64,000 nt of DNA from Longimicrobium terrae (GCF_014202995.1 NZ_JACHIA010000001.1:372001-436000), one strand, 5' to 3'. Counted from the first letter of the stretch, positions 40,811 to 49,178 are shown. Notes: generated by a model from the sequence alone, not told the origin. Made by a program: numbers and translations.

Positions 40811-41044
40811 CTAAACCCCGTCGTCCATCTCCATTTCACGTTTCAGCCGAAGCAACTCCGCCGCTCGCTCCCCAGCCAAGCGAGCGACCGCCCCCTTCCA
40901 CCCCTGTGGTGGTCGGCGATGCGATGGTGAGTTGGGATCCAGACGTGCTTGCCGGACGAGCCCGTACGATGCATTCAACTCGCGCGCGAGGTCCGCAAGG
41001 CTGACGCTTCTCGTGAGCCTGTCCGTTGCCTCGGTAAAATCCAT
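40811..41044 (-). CDS. Small helix-turn-helix protein
   Basis: 77 residues from ATG 41044. V-S-L-A-D-L-A-R-E-L-N-A-S-Y-G-L-V-R-Q-A-R-L is a helix-turn-helix pattern; the tail is a charged helix (L-A-G-E-R-A-A-E-L-L-R-L-K-R-E-M). Its stop lies 4 bases before the start of the deaminase/MazG gene, so it is the first gene of that operon and probably its regulator. Confidence 0.72.
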   Translation of the reverse strand: MDFTEATDRLTRSVSLADLARELNASYGLVRQARLDPNSPSHRRPPQGWKGAVARLAGERAAELLRLKREMEMDDGV

Positions 41045-41232
41045 GTTGCTAACAACAAGGTTGACGAGACGCCGGCCGCTAACTACATTGTCAGCAGCGG
41101 GGCAAAGAACAAGGCTGGCCGCTCTCCCGCCAAGAAGACACGACCAGCCTCTCACGCGAACGACCCGGAAGCCGCACGCTTTCCCAAGCTACCCCTGCTG
41201 CGCGGCCAGGGTCAAGAGGATTGGAGATCGCC

Positions 41233-41574
41233 ATGCGTGCACGCCGTAGATCCGCCCGCTCCGCTCGCACCCGCAACGCCGCCGCGGGCACGCGGATGAT
41301 GCTGCCGAGCCACGCCGCCGCCCTTCCCTCGCCCATGCGGCTGCTGGAGATGCTGTCGGACCGCTTCGGACTGTTCGAGGCGCTGGCGTACTCCACCATC
41401 AAGCTCAACCGCTGCGCCGGCGACGACGAGCTCTCGATGGACCCGCGCGTCGCCGAAGCCGTGCTGGAGTTTGCCGACGACCTGCGCACCGCACGCGCCG
41501 GCTCCGAGGCGTGGATCGCCGCGAGGGGCCTCACGCCGCGGTGGCACCAAGCCGCGAGCAAGGAAGCCGCCTGA
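41233..41574 (+). CDS. Hypothetical protein
   Basis: 113 residues from ATG 41233 with GGAG upstream. Basic start, then helical segments M-R-L-L-E-M-L-S-D-R-F-G-L-F-E-A-L-A-Y-S-T-I-K-L-N-R-C-A-G and P-R-V-A-E-A-V-L-E-F-A-D-D-L. GC-rich, like the chromosome core. No family recognised. Followed by the left copy of the hairpin that brackets the MazEF pair. Confidence 0.55.
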   Translation: MRARRRSARSARTRNAAAGTRMMLPSHAAALPSPMRLLEMLSDRFGLFEALAYSTIKLNRCAGDDELSMDPRVAEAVLEFADDLRTARAGSEAWIAARGLTPRWHQAASKEAA

Positions 41575-41600
41575 CGGTTCCGCGTCGAACGCCATCAGAT

Positions 41601-41650
41601 AACGACAAAGCTCGGGAGCAGTGGACGGATCGTCCGCCGCTCCCGGGCGT
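41601..41650. repeat. Hairpin repeat flanking MazEF, left copy
   Basis: AACGACAAAGCTCGGGAGCA, then GTGGACGGATCGTCCGCC and GCTCCCGGGCG; stem CGGGAGC.GTGGACG/CGTCC.CCGCTCCCG. Near-identical to 42415-42462, including the AACGACAAAG lead and TTCAT tail. Confidence 0.85.
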
Positions 41651-41733
41651 TCATTCAGTAGTCATGCAGTGCACTCTCACAACGCGCGTCGTGAGCACGA
41701 GTCCCGTGACCACGCCGCGGCTTTGTCTGCGGG

Positions 41734-42099
41734 CTACGAGAGGCCGAGGACCAGCTTCAATCCGGCATCAACGGCGTTCAGCAGCCGTGGGGGCAGGCGC
41801 CCGATCTGGTCGTCCAGGAACGTGCGATCGAGCGTGATCAACTGCGATACGTTCGCGACCGAATCCTTGGGCAGCCCGGCGGCCTTGGCCGAGACGAGCA
41901 CGTTTCCCGGTGCTTCGGCCAGGCGGAGGTTCGACGTGAGCACCACGCAGAGCACCGTGGAGATCCGGCTACGGTTGAACGCATCCGCCTGAACGATGAG
42001 TACGGGCCGGCGATGTCCGGGCTCCGACCCACGCGGTTCGGCCAGATCCGCCCACCAGACTTCGCCCCTCTGGACCTCCAGTGCCGGCGCGCTTACCAC
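41734..42099 (-). CDS. PemK/MazF-family toxin
   Basis: 121 residues from a GTG. Q-R-G-E-V-W-W-A-D-L, H-R-R-P-V-L-I-V-Q-A-D-A-F-N and V-V-L-T-S-N are the MazF/PemK landmarks; S-Q-L-I-T-L-D-R precedes the C-terminal helix. Predicted sequence-specific mRNA endoribonuclease held by the antitoxin. Its start overlaps the antitoxin stop by 7 bases. Confidence 0.9.
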   Translation of the reverse strand: MVSAPALEVQRGEVWWADLAEPRGSEPGHRRPVLIVQADAFNRSRISTVLCVVLTSNLRLAEAPGNVLVSAKAAGLPKDSVANVSQLITLDRTFLDDQIGRLPPRLLNAVDAGLKLVLGLS

Positions 42100-42329
42100 T
42101 CGTCAGCCGCCAACGACTGGCGCTGCGCACGGCGGAACCCCGGATCCATGCCGCTGTCCTCGGACCCGTAGACTTGATCCAGAAGCCCCGTGATCTGGCG
42201 TTCGTCATGCTTCGACAGGAATTCGGCGAGCGCCGTGGCGTACAGCTGGCTTCGGCTCACGCCAAGGCGCCCCGCGAGGGCGTCGGCGGCCGAGAACAGG
42301 TCATCCGGAAGTGAGATGGCGGTTTTCAT
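42093..42329 (-). CDS. Ribbon-helix-helix antitoxin for MazF
   Basis: 78 residues from ATG 42329. M-K-T-A-I-S-L-P-D-D-L-F gives the beta-strand and first helix of a ribbon-helix-helix protein; L-G-V-S-R-S-Q-L-Y-A-T-A-L-A-E-F-L follows. The charged tail should wrap the toxin. Probably autoregulates the pair by binding its own promoter. Confidence 0.88.
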   Translation of the reverse strand: MKTAISLPDDLFSAADALAGRLGVSRSQLYATALAEFLSKHDERQITGLLDQVYGSEDSGMDPGFRRAQRQSLAADEW

Positions 42330-42414
42330 GAATCCAGTATAACTGTGTTCATACCCCGTTACCAGTGGCTGCTTCGTAGCCAAGTCGCCGTTTGCGATCC
42401 GCACCACCCGCGCC

Positions 42415-42462
42415 AACGACAAAGCCCGGGAGCAGTGGACGATGTCCGCCGCTCCCGGGCTT
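42415..42462. repeat. Hairpin repeat flanking MazEF, right copy
   Basis: AACGACAAAGCCCGGGAGCA, GTGGACGATGTCCGCC, GCTCCCGGGCTTTCAT. Same block order as 41601-41650. It also sits at the 3-prime end of the leftward gene 42554-43072 and can serve as its terminator. Confidence 0.85.
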
Positions 42463-42553
42463 TCATGCTGTTACGGCTCAGGCTTTGGTCGATGGCGCCG
42501 CGATCACATCCCGCTGCTCGCGAGCCGTGCGGAGTGGATGCGCGGACCGCGGG

Positions 42554-43072
42554 TCAGGGTGTGCGATGGACGGAGAGCCGCGTCAGGTTGCGGACCCAGC
42601 GCCCGGGCCGCTTGTCACGCGTGGACATCAGGCGAAGCGGGCCTTCCTGCGCGCTGAGCGGCTGCCCGTCACGTGCATCCGCGACGATCACGGAAGAGTC
42701 GCTGATCCCCGGATCCAGTTCCGCGACGGAAAAGATCACGCGGTACCCGTCGCTTGCCTCCGCCACCACGTAGAACCGCAGCACCTCGCCGCGCACGGCC
42801 GGGCCCGCGGGCACACCCATCCGCGTGAGCAGCGCCCGCACCGCCACGCCCGCGTACGCCCCGCGGATCGGCCCGTGGTTCGCGCCGCCGGCATCCGCGG
42901 CCTGCACGGTGTCGCGCGGCAGACGCGCCCATTCCGCGGCGCCGATGCGGATGGGCGCGCCGGAAAGCGGCACCAGTTCCAGCATCGCGGCCGTGTCGGC
43001 GGCCTGCGCGTGCACGGGCGCGTGGGCGGCGAAGACGAGCGCCGCTGCGCAAACGAGGTATCGGAGCATCAA
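42554..43072 (-). CDS. Secreted Mo-oxidoreductase-like domain protein without active-site Cys
   Basis: 172 residues. Signal peptide about 1-22 (C-A-A-A-L-V-F-A-A-H-A-P-V-H-A-Q-A). The body matches the small molybdopterin-oxidoreductase-like family: G-A-Y-A-G-V-A-V-R-A-L-L, D-G-Y-R-V-I-F-S-V-A-E-L-D-P, G-P-L-R-L, and W-V-R-N-L-T-R-L-S-V. No Cys occurs after the signal peptide, so the usual Mo-ligand Cys is absent and the protein is unlikely to be a Mo enzyme. It may bind a ligand or be degenerate. Confidence 0.75.
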   Translation of the reverse strand: MMLRYLVCAAALVFAAHAPVHAQAADTAAMLELVPLSGAPIRIGAAEWARLPRDTVQAADAGGANHGPIRGAYAGVAVRALLTRMGVPAGPAVRGEVLRFYVVAEASDGYRVIFSVAELDPGISDSSVIVADARDGQPLSAQEGPLRLMSTRDKRPGRWVRNLTRLSVHRTP

Positions 43073-43297
43073 CGGAATGAGATCGGTGGAGGGAGTACGC
43101 GGTCCGCAGTCTGTGGCAAGCTGGCCAGAGGGTGTCCTGAGGGCAAGACGTCGGCGGGAGCGGCGATGCGCGGGCCATCTCTCAAAATCGGCATCGTGAT
43201 CGGCACATCAGGCGAGCGTGACGACGTTCACGGGGATGCTCGGCGTCGCGGGCAGAGCGTCGCGAGCGCCGATGCCGTGTGTTTCAGGCGATGACGA

Positions 43298-43335
43298 TGC
43301 GTGAAGCCGCGGACGGTCGATCCGCGGTTTCACGA
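43298..43335 (-). terminator. Hairpin after the DHFR-family gene
   Basis: GCGTGAAGCCGCGGA pairs with TCCGCGGTTTCACG just beyond the leftward stop at 43342. No U tract. Confidence 0.5.
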
Positions 43336-43341
43336 TGCAGA

Positions 43342-43995
43342 TCACGATCCGAGCTTGGCGCGGCGCTCGAGTTCGGCGGGCGTGGGCTCCTCAAACGCGA
43401 ACGAGCCGTACGGGATGTCGCCCGCCCGCGCGTACGTGGCGATCACGACGCCCGTCGTGGATACGGTGGATTGCGTGACCTTCAGATTGCCCGGCATCGT
43501 TCCATCGGCAAAGAGGCGCTTGCCGGAGCCGAGCAGCAGCGGAAACGTCCACACCCGCAGTTCATCGATCAGATCGTGCCGCAGCAGCGTCTGGATCAGG
43601 TCCGCGCTCCCGTGCACCTGCAGTTCGGGCCCGCCCCCCGCCTTGAGCGCCGCCACCTCGCCGGGCACATCGCGGATCACCGTCGACGGGCCCCAGCCGG
43701 GGTCGTGCAGCGTGCGCGAGGCCACGTACTTGTGCGCGGTGTTCAGCGGCAGCGCGGCGGGATTGTCGCCCGCGTACGGCCAATGCGCCGCGAAGATCTC
43801 GTACGTCTTGCGCCCCAGCAGCAGATCGAAGGGCTCCGACATGGCCTCGCCCATCACCTGGCTCATTGCGTCATCCCAGTAGTTGGCTGACCATCCGCCG
43901 TGCGTGAAGCCGCCCGTGGGATCCTCGTCCGGCCCGCCCGGCGCCTGCATGACCCCGTCCAGCGAGATGAACGTATTCGTGATGAGCTTGCGCAT
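43342..43995 (-). CDS. Dihydrofolate-reductase-family protein (RibD C-terminal type)
   Basis: 217 residues. Starts R-K-L-I-T-N-T-F-I-S-L-D-G-V-M-Q-A-P-G-G-P-D-E-D, the YyaP/YwjB-like dihydrofolate reductase branch; L-L-L-G-R-K-T-Y-E and E-L-Q-V-H-G-S-A-D-L-I-Q-T-L binds NADPH; D-E-L-R-V-W-T-F-P-L-L-L-G-S-G-K-R-L-F is a conserved core. Predicted cytoplasmic NADPH-dependent reductase of unknown substrate. Confidence 0.88.
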   Translation of the reverse strand: MRKLITNTFISLDGVMQAPGGPDEDPTGGFTHGGWSANYWDDAMSQVMGEAMSEPFDLLLGRKTYEIFAAHWPYAGDNPAALPLNTAHKYVASRTLHDPGWGPSTVIRDVPGEVAALKAGGGPELQVHGSADLIQTLLRHDLIDELRVWTFPLLLGSGKRLFADGTMPGNLKVTQSTVSTTGVVIATYARAGDIPYGSFAFEEPTPAELERRAKLGS

Positions 43996-44192
43996 GGTGT
44001 CTCCGTGTCGTTGATGGCGCGTTGAATCCCCTTCTCACCGCAGCGACGAACGAGGCGGACGCCAATCGACACGGCTCCCTCCAATGTCGGGGTTCTCTGC
44101 GCACACGATGGCTGAAACGGCGAATCCTCCCGGCGATGCTCAGTCGCGGAAGGATTCGTCGTCTCAGGACAGTCTTCTGGTTCAGTGCTGGA

Positions 44193-44711
44193 TCAACTCG
44201 GGCACGTCCAGCAGTCCCGGGCTCTCGCTCCCCACGCGATGTACAGCGAATCAGACGGCCGCTTCTGCGCAGACGCGGGGATGGGATAAGCGCGGAACCT
44301 GGTGGTTCCCAGCGAGCGCACGTCGTACGTTCCCAGGCGGATCACGATGGAGTAGAACGCGTCGCGCTCAATCCGAAGCGGAAAATCTACGCTCGTCGCG
44401 CTTCCCGCGGCGTGCTGTACGCGTAGACGGAAAACTGTCTGCGCACTATCGCGTACATACACCCGGTAATACGGCGTGCGTCCGAGAGCTTCTGGAAAGC
44501 CATCCTCAGAAGTTACGGCACGGTTCCGCCTGCCGTCGAAGAATTCTACGCGGGTTGAATCCCACAGGTCGAAGGAAACCGCTGCTTCCCAGTCCCGCGG
44601 CGGCGGCTCGGGTGATCGTGAAACGTCTCCAGACTCGGTGATGCCCTGCATCCCCGTGCAGCCGGCGCAGAGCATCACGGCGGCCAATGATCCACGTAAA
44701 CCGAATCTCAT
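44193..44711 (-). CDS. Lipoprotein of unknown function
   Basis: 172 residues. L-C-A-G-C lipobox near residue 18. Body is beta-rich (V-S-F-D-L-W-D-S-T-R-V-E-F, Y-Y-R-V-Y-V-R-D, F-S-I-V-I-R-L-G). It is 16 bases downstream of the larger lipoprotein protease gene on the same strand, so they are probably cotranscribed. No family recognised. Confidence 0.65.
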   Translation of the reverse strand: MRFGLRGSLAAVMLCAGCTGMQGITESGDVSRSPEPPPRDWEAAVSFDLWDSTRVEFFDGRRNRAVTSEDGFPEALGRTPYYRVYVRDSAQTVFRLRVQHAAGSATSVDFPLRIERDAFYSIVIRLGTYDVRSLGTTRFRAYPIPASAQKRPSDSLYIAWGARARDCWTCPS

Positions 44712-44727
44712 TCGGCCTTCCCTTTCC

Positions 44728-46827
44728 TTAATAGCTCACAGGGCAACCAAACCGCAGAGTGCAGGTCGGATCTCTGGGAGCGGGCTCTATCGGGTCGGTG
44801 ATGATCGGGTCATCGGGGATGGGCGTGGCGGTTCTGAAGATCCCGCCGGTTCTCCCCACATACGGCCGCTCGCTGTACAGGTTCACAAGCCAGAGCCGGC
44901 GAAAGTCGTCGCTGAAGTTGGCGACTGGAACGCCCCGGGCATCGTTCGCCCACGCATTGCGGCTACGGGTATTGAAGAACGTGGCGACGGTATCCACGCC
45001 ATTGTTCTTCCTGAGGGTGACCTGGTAGGGGAAGCGCCGTTCCATGCACCAGATGAGGTGGTCGATTCCAGTAAAGCCGTAATAATCTACCCGGTTTGCA
45101 GAGACTTGGCAGTCCTTGATGGAGTTTGTAATCGTCTGGGCCGGCACCTGGATGCGGTCGTGCTGCTCATTCCCGTTGGCGTCGTACATGTCCCACAGCA
45201 GAGCGTGGACGGCACCTTGGACGACTGATCCATCATCGGTGCACTTTGAGCCGCAGTAAAATTCAAAGAGCCGGTTCGTTTCCAAGTCAGTCCGCCAGCC
45301 CGGGAGATCCGACTCGCGGAGTACGACGGCGTACCAGTCCGCGAACGCCTCGCCCAGAGCACATCCGAAGTTCGTGTACTCGCCGGGCGGGTGAGGGTTT
45401 GGACAGCTACCGTTGTAAAACCGCCGAAGACCATTCGTATCAGGCGATTTGAAGAGATACTGGTCCTGCCAGAGGTGGCCCCATTCGTGAGTCACAACCA
45501 TAACTCCCTGCTCGCCCCAGATGTGGTTCCACCCAGGTTCGATGCGCACGTCACGGGCACCCCAATCATACCGTGATCCGTACCCGCTCTGCGGATACAT
45601 TCCAGCACGCATGGTGGTGGGAACCGACCCGAAGACACGTTGGTGCGCATCGTAGTTCTTGTTCACGTTCATGAACAGGTGCGCCTGCTCGCTCTGTGCT
45701 GCAAGCGCTATGTTGCCTCCGCACGCTCCGAAGAACGTCCCAACTCGCGTTCTGTCAGGAAGCGGGCTGGTGTAGTTGATTACCTCGGTCCGCGGATTGA
45801 CCGTCTGCACGATCACTTCAATCAGCCGCTCCGAAGTCGCACCCATGCAGTCGATCACGGGGCCGGTGCCGCTTGCGCCTGTGTAGCCGCTTCCCGTGGT
45901 GACGGTCGCGCCGGTGGTTGAATTTCGAACGGTCCACAGCAGTCGCGCACCACTCAGGGACCGCGTCACGCCGCCCGCGCCCATGTCGTTGTAGGTCACC
46001 GTGGCTGCGGTGGTGGCGTTCGGCGCAGGTGGCGGAGTGATTCCAATCTTGGTGCTGTCGGGCGGTAAGGGGCACCCGGATGTGGCCACGGAGTAGCTGA
46101 CCTCGCCGAACTCCGGGGTTATTGAACAAGTGATTACTGCGTCACCGTCGCGGATGCGGGGTGCCTTCTTCTCCGAACCTCGAGGACCACGGACCGCGCG
46201 CGTGCCCGCCGGGAACAAGGATGGGTCGAACTGATCGGTCATGCGCCCGCCATGCTCATCGATCCATAGCCAGACGTCACGGCCCGCACCGCTGCCCACC
46301 ACATGGCCACGATCATCCACCGTGCGCTCCTCTGACCGTTGAATAATGGTTGCGATGAGGTGGTAGTAGCCGGGCTCCGGTATTGTGACCGTCACTTTCC
46401 CGTGGAACCGCTCCCCGTTCTGGAAGCTCTTCCGGATGCTCATTTCGGGCTGGAGTTCCTCCCCGACAGGCACTTTAACAACTTCCCAGTTGCTGCGTTT
46501 CGCCGCCGCCACCTCCGGCAGAATCAGCCGTACTTGGACATCCTCCGTAGCATAGTGCGCCGATCCGCGGACACTGAGGTGAATCGGATGCCCGGGTTTG
46601 AGAGATCCGGCCACATCCAGATCCAGGTCGAATCGCGGTGGCACCACCAAGTCCGGTCCGGCCGGTTCGTCTGATCCTGTCGTGACGCTGGCCAGGTCGC
46701 CCGCAGGTCTGAGTGCCGGTGCTGTGGCATCGTCGACACAGCCCGACAGCAGGCCTGCAATCACAGCAGGCACATACCACCACCTGCACGCTCGCGCCGA
46801 AAGATAAACGTGGTTGCTGGTGTTCAT
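44728..46827 (-). CDS. Large lipoprotein with HExxH metalloprotease motif
   Basis: 699 residues. Signal with L-L-S-G-C lipobox near residue 30, then a linker and beta-rich regions. V-V-T-H-E-W-G-H-L-W-Q (HExxH) near 450, with G-C-A-L-G-E-A-F-A-D-W about 40 residues later, can supply the third zinc ligand (Glu/Asp), a gluzincin/metzincin-like arrangement. A pair of Cys (C-G-S-K-C) follows. Likely an envelope-anchored zinc protease; family not named. Base composition is somewhat more AT-rich than the core genes. Confidence 0.7.
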   Translation of the reverse strand: MNTSNHVYLSARACRWWYVPAVIAGLLSGCVDDATAPALRPAGDLASVTTGSDEPAGPDLVVPPRFDLDLDVAGSLKPGHPIHLSVRGSAHYATEDVQVRLILPEVAAAKRSNWEVVKVPVGEELQPEMSIRKSFQNGERFHGKVTVTIPEPGYYHLIATIIQRSEERTVDDRGHVVGSGAGRDVWLWIDEHGGRMTDQFDPSLFPAGTRAVRGPRGSEKKAPRIRDGDAVITCSITPEFGEVSYSVATSGCPLPPDSTKIGITPPPAPNATTAATVTYNDMGAGGVTRSLSGARLLWTVRNSTTGATVTTGSGYTGASGTGPVIDCMGATSERLIEVIVQTVNPRTEVINYTSPLPDRTRVGTFFGACGGNIALAAQSEQAHLFMNVNKNYDAHQRVFGSVPTTMRAGMYPQSGYGSRYDWGARDVRIEPGWNHIWGEQGVMVVTHEWGHLWQDQYLFKSPDTNGLRRFYNGSCPNPHPPGEYTNFGCALGEAFADWYAVVLRESDLPGWRTDLETNRLFEFYCGSKCTDDGSVVQGAVHALLWDMYDANGNEQHDRIQVPAQTITNSIKDCQVSANRVDYYGFTGIDHLIWCMERRFPYQVTLRKNNGVDTVATFFNTRSRNAWANDARGVPVANFSDDFRRLWLVNLYSERPYVGRTGGIFRTATPIPDDPIITDPIEPAPRDPTCTLRFGCPVSY

Positions 46828-47080
46828 TGTTGAATTTGAGCTTCAAAGGTGGGATGTACCGCGCGGATGATTGTATGGCCTGGGAGGCCACACTCTGATT
46901 GAGGACAGGCGGATGGACGGTGATTCGCGGGCACGGCGGCGTGAGACAAATATCGTGAGCGATCACACCGAAGTAAAGTGTCTCCTTACGATCGACTTTG
47001 GCCATCGCAGTTTGACGACGCTCAACGACGGAGCGCAGTTTACCGGCACCGCGCCATCCACCAAACGCCAGACTGAGCCG

Positions 47081-48328
47081 ATGATTGACCAGCCACGCAC
47101 TACCGTCTTCGTCAACGCCGTGCAGGTGGCGGCGTGCACCGGGCCCGTCCGCCAGACGGAGGACGCGGATCCGGCCGCGGTGTATGCGGGCGCCGCGGTG
47201 GCCGTGCACGATGGGCGAATCGCCGCGGTGGGCGCGGAAGCCGATGTGCTGCTCGAGTTTGCGGATGCGGTGCGCGTGGACTGCGCGGGTGGCGTGCTGA
47301 CGCCGGGGTTCGTGGATTCGCACACGCACGCCGTCTTTGGCCGCTACCGCACGGACGAGTACGCGCTGCGCTGCACCGGCGTGCCCTACATGGAGATCGC
47401 GCGGCGCGGCGGCGGCATCAACGCCAGCGTCCGCGACCTGCGCGCGCGTTCGGAAGACGAGCTGGTGGAGATGGCCCTGCCGCGACTGAACGACATGCTG
47501 CGCTGCGGCACCACCACGGCGGAAGCCAAGAGCGGCTACGGCCTGTCTACGGCGGACGAGATCAAGACGCTTCGCGCGATCCGCCGCCTGAACGAACTGC
47601 AGCCCATCGAACTCATCCCCACGTTCCTGGGCGGGCACGAGGTTCCGCCGGAGTACAAGGAGGACCGCGGCGCGTACGTCGACCTGCTAGTGAGCGAGAT
47701 GATTCCCGCCGTCGCCGAGGCCGGGCTGGCGCGCTTCTGCGACGTGTTCATGGAGCCGGGCGTGTTTGATCGGGCGGAAACCGAGCGGATTCTGCGCGCC
47801 GGGCTGGCGCACGGCCTGCGGCCCAAGCTGCACGCGGATGAACTGGAGGGGAGCGGCGGGGCGGAGCTGGGCGCGGAACTCGGAGCCGCGTCGGTCGATC
47901 ACCTGGGCGACATCAGCGAGGCGGGAATCTCGGCGCTGGCGGCGTCATCCACGGTGGCGACGCTGCTGCCGGCGACGCTCTTCTTTCTGGGTCGGCCGCG
48001 GTGGGCGCCGGGGCGCGCGCTGATCGACGCGGGCGCGACGGTGGCGCTGGCGACGGACTTCAACCCGGGCAGCTCGCCGACACCCAACATGCACTTCGTG
48101 CTGACGGCCGCGTGCAGCCGCATGGGCTTCAGCCCGCACGAGGCGTTGCGCGCCGCAACGGCCGGAGGCGCCGCCGCGCTGGAGCTTTCCGACGGGCGAG
48201 GCACGCTGGCCGTCGGCACGCCCGCGGACTTGGTGCTGTGGCGCGCCCAATCCGCGGAGGAAATCCCCTACCGCCTCGCCGCGCCCATCGTCGAGGGCGT
48301 GTGGAAGGCGGGGGAGCAGGTCGCGTGA
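47081..48328 (+). CDS. hutI: Imidazolonepropionase
   Basis: 415 residues from ATG 47081. L-T-P-G-F-V-D-S-H-T-H-A-V-F-G-R-Y-R (metal His pair), E-A-K-S-G-Y-G-L, P-T-F-L-G-G-H-E-V-P-P-E, and K-L-H-A-D-E and A-L-A-T-D-F-N-P-G-S-S complete the amidohydrolase site. Hydrolyses 4-imidazolone-5-propanoate to N-formimino-L-glutamate in histidine degradation. hutH, hutU and hutG are not in the window. The stop overlaps the next start (GTGA). Confidence 0.92.
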   Translation: MIDQPRTTVFVNAVQVAACTGPVRQTEDADPAAVYAGAAVAVHDGRIAAVGAEADVLLEFADAVRVDCAGGVLTPGFVDSHTHAVFGRYRTDEYALRCTGVPYMEIARRGGGINASVRDLRARSEDELVEMALPRLNDMLRCGTTTAEAKSGYGLSTADEIKTLRAIRRLNELQPIELIPTFLGGHEVPPEYKEDRGAYVDLLVSEMIPAVAEAGLARFCDVFMEPGVFDRAETERILRAGLAHGLRPKLHADELEGSGGAELGAELGAASVDHLGDISEAGISALAASSTVATLLPATLFFLGRPRWAPGRALIDAGATVALATDFNPGSSPTPNMHFVLTAACSRMGFSPHEALRAATAGGAAALELSDGRGTLAVGTPADLVLWRAQSAEEIPYRLAAPIVEGVWKAGEQVA

Positions 48329-49074
48329 CTACGATGCCGGAGTTCTCGGACTACATCGTTTTCGTCGATGAGAGCGGAGATCATGGGCTCGTTTCCATCG
48401 ACCCGAGCTATCCCGTGTTCGTGCTTGCGTTCTGCGTGTTCGAGAAGGAGGCTTACGCGGCGGAAGTCGGGCCCGCCGTCACCCGGTTCAAGTTCAGGCA
48501 CTTCGGCCACGATCAGGTAATCCTTCACGAGCACGAGATCCGCAAGTCGAAGGGGCCGTTCTCATTTCTGCTTGATGCCCAGAGGCGGCCCGCGTTCTAC
48601 GACGGCCTCAACACATTGATGGAAGATGCACCGTTTACGCTGATCGCGAGTGTGATCGACAAGAATGCGCTACGGACCCGGTACCAGGATGCCCGCAATC
48701 CGTATCACCTTGGAATGAGTTTCGGACTGGAGCGGCTTCACGATCATCTGCGTGGGCTGGGATGCACGACCGGATTGACCCACGTGCTGTTTGAGCGGCG
48801 CGGCCCCAAGGAGGATGTGGAAGCGGAACTGGAGTTTCGCAGGATCTGTGACGGGCATAACACCGCGGGGGCGCGGTTGCCGTTCGAGATCATCATGTGC
48901 GATAAGAAGAGCAATTCGGCGGGACTGCAACTGGCCGATCTGGTGGCCCGTCCTGTTGGGCGTCGGATCATGGACCCGGCCCAGCCGAACCGGGCGTACG
49001 ACATTCTGGAGCGGAAGTTCAGGCGGGCACCGGACGGGCAGGTGCAGGGGTGGGGCCTGAATGTATTTCCCTGA
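48325..49074 (+). CDS. DUF3800 protein
   Basis: 249 residues from GTG 48325 overlapping the hutI stop (or ATG 48334). I-V-F-V-D-E-S-G-D-H-G is the DUF3800 start motif, with acidic residues proposed as a metal site in an RNase H-like fold; the C-terminal L-Q-L-A-D-L-V-A-R-P-V-G-R is also typical. Function unknown; the family often sits in variable or mobile regions. The overlap with hutI is odd and may reflect an insertion that fused the two genes into one message. Confidence 0.85.
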   Translation: MTTMPEFSDYIVFVDESGDHGLVSIDPSYPVFVLAFCVFEKEAYAAEVGPAVTRFKFRHFGHDQVILHEHEIRKSKGPFSFLLDAQRRPAFYDGLNTLMEDAPFTLIASVIDKNALRTRYQDARNPYHLGMSFGLERLHDHLRGLGCTTGLTHVLFERRGPKEDVEAELEFRRICDGHNTAGARLPFEIIMCDKKSNSAGLQLADLVARPVGRRIMDPAQPNRAYDILERKFRRAPDGQVQGWGLNVFP

Positions 49075-49080
49075 AAGCGA

Positions 49081-49106
49081 AAGGCCCCGGCATTTTGCCG
49101 AGGCCT
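49081..49106 (+). terminator. Hairpin terminator after the DUF3800 gene
   Basis: AGGCCCCGGCA and TGCCGAGGCCT pair with one mismatch around TTT. Seven bases after the stop codon. Confidence 0.6.
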
Positions 49107-49124
49107 GACGCCGACCGGGTATTC

Positions 49125-49178
49125 CCAATCCACTTGTATACAATTTATTCCCTGCGCCAAAAATTGTCAATCGGGATT
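49125..49178. other. AT-rich imperfect inverted repeat
   Basis: CAATCC...ACAATTT on the left and AAATTGTCAATCGGGATTG on the right form an imperfect 20-base inverted repeat in an unusually AT-rich stretch. The gap 49075-49383 has no gene; this and two hairpins are all that is visible. Confidence 0.4.
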
